Assembly: GCA_002372465.1 (NCBI GenBank)
Contig: DFGW01000068.1
Coordinates: 1 to 5,455, forward strand
Length of the DNA: 5,455 nt
Reading direction: 5' to 3'
From: Butyrivibrio sp. UBA3740
GTDB taxonomy: Bacteria > Bacillota > Clostridia > Lachnospirales > Lachnospiraceae
The position numbers and the translations under genes were made by a program. The notes under the pieces are model-generated. The model searched no databases. It was not told where the DNA came from and saw only the letters and a list, made by a program, of their open reading frames with translations. Positions 4,644 through 5,455 of the stretch are shown here, piece after piece; position 1 is the stretch's first letter; the number at the start of each line of letters is the position of its first letter.

Positions 4644-5455
4644 ATGTGTGGAATAGTAGGATATATAGGACACAGGCAGGCCGGACCCATTCTGCTTGAT
4701 GGACTTTCAAAACTCGAGTACAGAGGTTATGACTCTGCCGGTATTGCTGTCAGAAACGGCGCAGATAAGGCAGTAGTTGTTAAGGCAGTTGGTAAGCTGG
4801 AGAACCTCTCCAACAAGACCAATGGTGGATCAGCCCTTTCAGGTAACTGCGGTATTGGACATACCAGATGGGCTACCCACGGTGCACCAAGCCTTATCAA
4901 TGCTCATCCTCATGTGAGTGGCAACTGTACAGGTTCAGGCTCCGGGGAAGTTGAATCTGAAGTTGTCGGAGTTCACAACGGTATTATCGAGAACTTCCAG
5001 GAACTTAAAGAGAAGCTTATCAGACATAATTACAAGTTTTATTCAGATACTGACACAGAGGTTCTGATCAAGCTTGTTGATTACTACTACAAGAAATACA
5101 AGGTAGGACCTATCGATGCCATCGCCAAGACACTGGTGAGAGTACGTGGTTCCTATGCCCTTGAAGTAATGTTCAAGGATTATCCGGGTGAGATCTATGT
5201 TGCAAGGCAGCAGTCTCCCATGATCATCGGTGTTCAGGGAGAGGAGTCCTTCATAGCATCAGACGTTCCGGCCATTCTCAAGTATACAAGAGATGTTTAC
5301 TACATCGAGAACATGGAGATGGCAAGGATCAGAGCCGGAGAGGTTACATTCTTCAACCTTGACGGTGATGAAGTAGAGAAGGAAGTGACAACCGTTACTT
5401 TCTCAGCTGAGGCAGCAGAAAAGGGTGGATTTGAGCACTTCATGATGAAGGAGAT
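4644..5455 (+). CDS. glmS: Glutamine-fructose-6-phosphate aminotransferase (EC 2.6.1.16), N-terminal part, runs off the window
   Basis: The first 270 residues of GlmS, which makes GlcN-6-P from Fru-6-P and glutamine and is usually about 600 residues. It starts MCGIVGYIG, so after Met removal Cys2 is the N-terminal nucleophile of the class II (Ntn) glutaminase domain. Other glutaminase landmarks are EYRGYDSAGIAV (25-36), GHTRWATHG (72-80), HNGIIEN (111-117) and SDTDTEV (134-140); ASDVPAIL (205-212) lies near the domain end and FEHFMMKEI (263-271) begins the linker. The sugar-isomerase domains lie outside. Compared with E. coli, about 12 extra residues, Gly/Ser- and Glu-rich, sit between HPH (88-90) and HNG (111-113). 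GGAG (4631-4634) precedes the ATG by 9 nt. Only 6 nt separate it from glmM, so there is no room for a glmS ribozyme. Confidence 0.98.
   Translation, partial: MCGIVGYIGHRQAGPILLDGLSKLEYRGYDSAGIAVRNGADKAVVVKAVGKLENLSNKTNGGSALSGNCGIGHTRWATHGAPSLINAHPHVSGNCTGSGSGEVESEVVGVHNGIIENFQELKEKLIRHNYKFYSDTDTEVLIKLVDYYYKKYKVGPIDAIAKTLVRVRGSYALEVMFKDYPGEIYVARQQSPMIIGVQGEESFIASDVPAILKYTRDVYYIENMEMARIRAGEVTFFNLDGDEVEKEVTTVTFSAEAAEKGGFEHFMMKE

Noticed and set aside
3534..4673. A 379-codon open frame antisense to glmM and the start of glmS
   Set aside because: It lies wholly opposite genes with clear family motifs, has no recognisable domain and no ribosome binding site of note. It arises from the codon bias of glmM.

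Overview
The window looks like chromosomal DNA of a low-to-moderate GC Firmicute, most likely a Lachnospiraceae-type Clostridium relative (Butyrivibrio or a neighbour). The basis is the protein flavour (GlmM starting FGTDGFRGEAN, NagB with GIGVDGHIAFNEP), strong AGGAGG-like ribosome binding sites, consensus sigma-A promoters and a tRNA gene without encoded CCA. This is an inference from sequence style; no database search was possible.

Left part (1-1732), all on the minus strand, read right to left: a secreted SH3b-SGNH hydrolase gene (710-1693), a tRNA-Thr(GGT) gene (511-583) with its own perfect-consensus promoter (614-642) and a terminator (476-505), then the start of a family I CoA-transferase of the acetate/propionate CoA-transferase type (436 down to the window edge). 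The CoA-transferase fragment is clearly GC-richer (about 56% by hand count) than sampled lines from the genes on the right.

Centre (1694-1819): a 126-bp divergent control region with back-to-back sigma-A promoters, one leftward for the hydrolase (possibly a leaderless mRNA) and one rightward for the amino-sugar operon. An AT-rich element that is both a direct repeat and an imperfect palindrome covers the predicted start of the rightward transcript.

Right part (1820-5455), plus strand: a tightly packed operon of nagB (GlcN-6-P deaminase), a stand-alone left-handed beta-helix protein resembling the acetyltransferase half of GlmU-type enzymes, glmM (phosphoglucosamine mutase) and glmS (Gln:Fru-6-P amidotransferase, cut by the window edge). 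Gene gaps are 4, 0 and 6 nt. Together these cover Fru-6-P to GlcN-6-P (GlmS), GlcN-6-P to GlcN-1-P (GlmM) and probably GlcN-1-P to GlcNAc-1-P (helix protein). NagB runs the opposite reaction to GlmS at the Fru-6-P/GlcN-6-P branch point. The operon therefore looks like a peptidoglycan-precursor (UDP-GlcNAc) supply and balancing module.

I see no mobile element, CRISPR array or obviously new defence-type system. The points most worth a second look are the split GlmU-like arrangement alongside NagB, the altered allosteric site in NagB, a 12-residue insertion in the GlmS glutaminase domain, the operator-like repeat, and the leaderless-looking hydrolase promoter.
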